From an uncultured Methylococcaceae bacterium (GTDB lineage Bacteria; Pseudomonadota; Gammaproteobacteria; Methylococcales; Methylomonadaceae): a stretch of DNA of 42,839 nt. The translations under genes were made by a program, and so were the position numbers. Below the pieces are notes generated by a model. It did not search any database and was not told the DNA's origin. It was given only the letters and a program-made list of their open reading frames with translations. The stretch is from the NCBI GenBank assembly GCA_903863905.1, contig CAIPDT010000148.1, positions 1-42,839 on the forward strand, in the 5' to 3' direction. This document shows, piece after piece, positions 42,751 through 42,839 of this stretch; position 1 is the first letter of the stretch; every line of letters begins with the position of its first letter.

Positions 42751-42839
42751 TCAAGCTACTTTACTGGGTAATCAAGCTACTTTACTGGGTAATCAAGCTA
42801 CTTTACTGGGTAATCAAGCTACTTTACTGGGTAATCAAG
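42751..42839. repeat. 21-bp perfect tandem repeat array, at least 4.2 copies, continuing past the window end
   Basis: Unit TCAAGCTACTTTACTGGGTAA at 42751, 42772, 42793, 42814, plus partial TCAAG at 42835-42839. Confidence 0.97.

Noticed and set aside
42751-42839. Tandem array as a CRISPR array
   Set aside because: Units are directly adjacent with no spacers and only 21 bp long.

Overview
The window is an ordinary, gene-dense gammaproteobacterial chromosome segment. PEP-CTERM-type sorting signals, a lone MxaJ/XoxJ-like protein and a glycogen cluster suggest a methylotroph/methanotroph; this is inference. From left to right: urea ABC transporter urtBCDE (urtA presumably lies just upstream), a 78-aa HupE/UreJ-like membrane microprotein, urease ureDABC and ureEFG, a gloA-like glyoxalase, a PAS/GGDEF/EAL protein, a short XdhC-like ORF, a YecA/UPF0149 protein and a SAM methyltransferase. 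These are followed by an mdtABC-like RND efflux operon with its outer-membrane factor, a PEP-CTERM leishmanolysin-like metalloprotease, a small secreted protein, a 1303-aa FAD/FeS/CCG fusion oxidoreductase, serS, a Sel1 protein and gltX. Next come tRNA-Ala and two identical tRNA-Glu genes, an mxaJ/xoxJ-like solute-binding protein, a glycogen cluster (malQ, glgC, glgB, glgA), a fibronectin-III family ORF, and a 21-bp perfect tandem array that runs off the window end. No CRISPR, prophage, IS element or clear defence system was seen. The candidates most worth a second look are the edge tandem array, the M8-like PEP-CTERM protease, the HupE/UreJ-like microprotein inside the urea locus, the orphan MxaJ/XoxJ-like protein, and the XdhC-like ORF with a MocA-like tail. 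None amounts to strong evidence of a new system.
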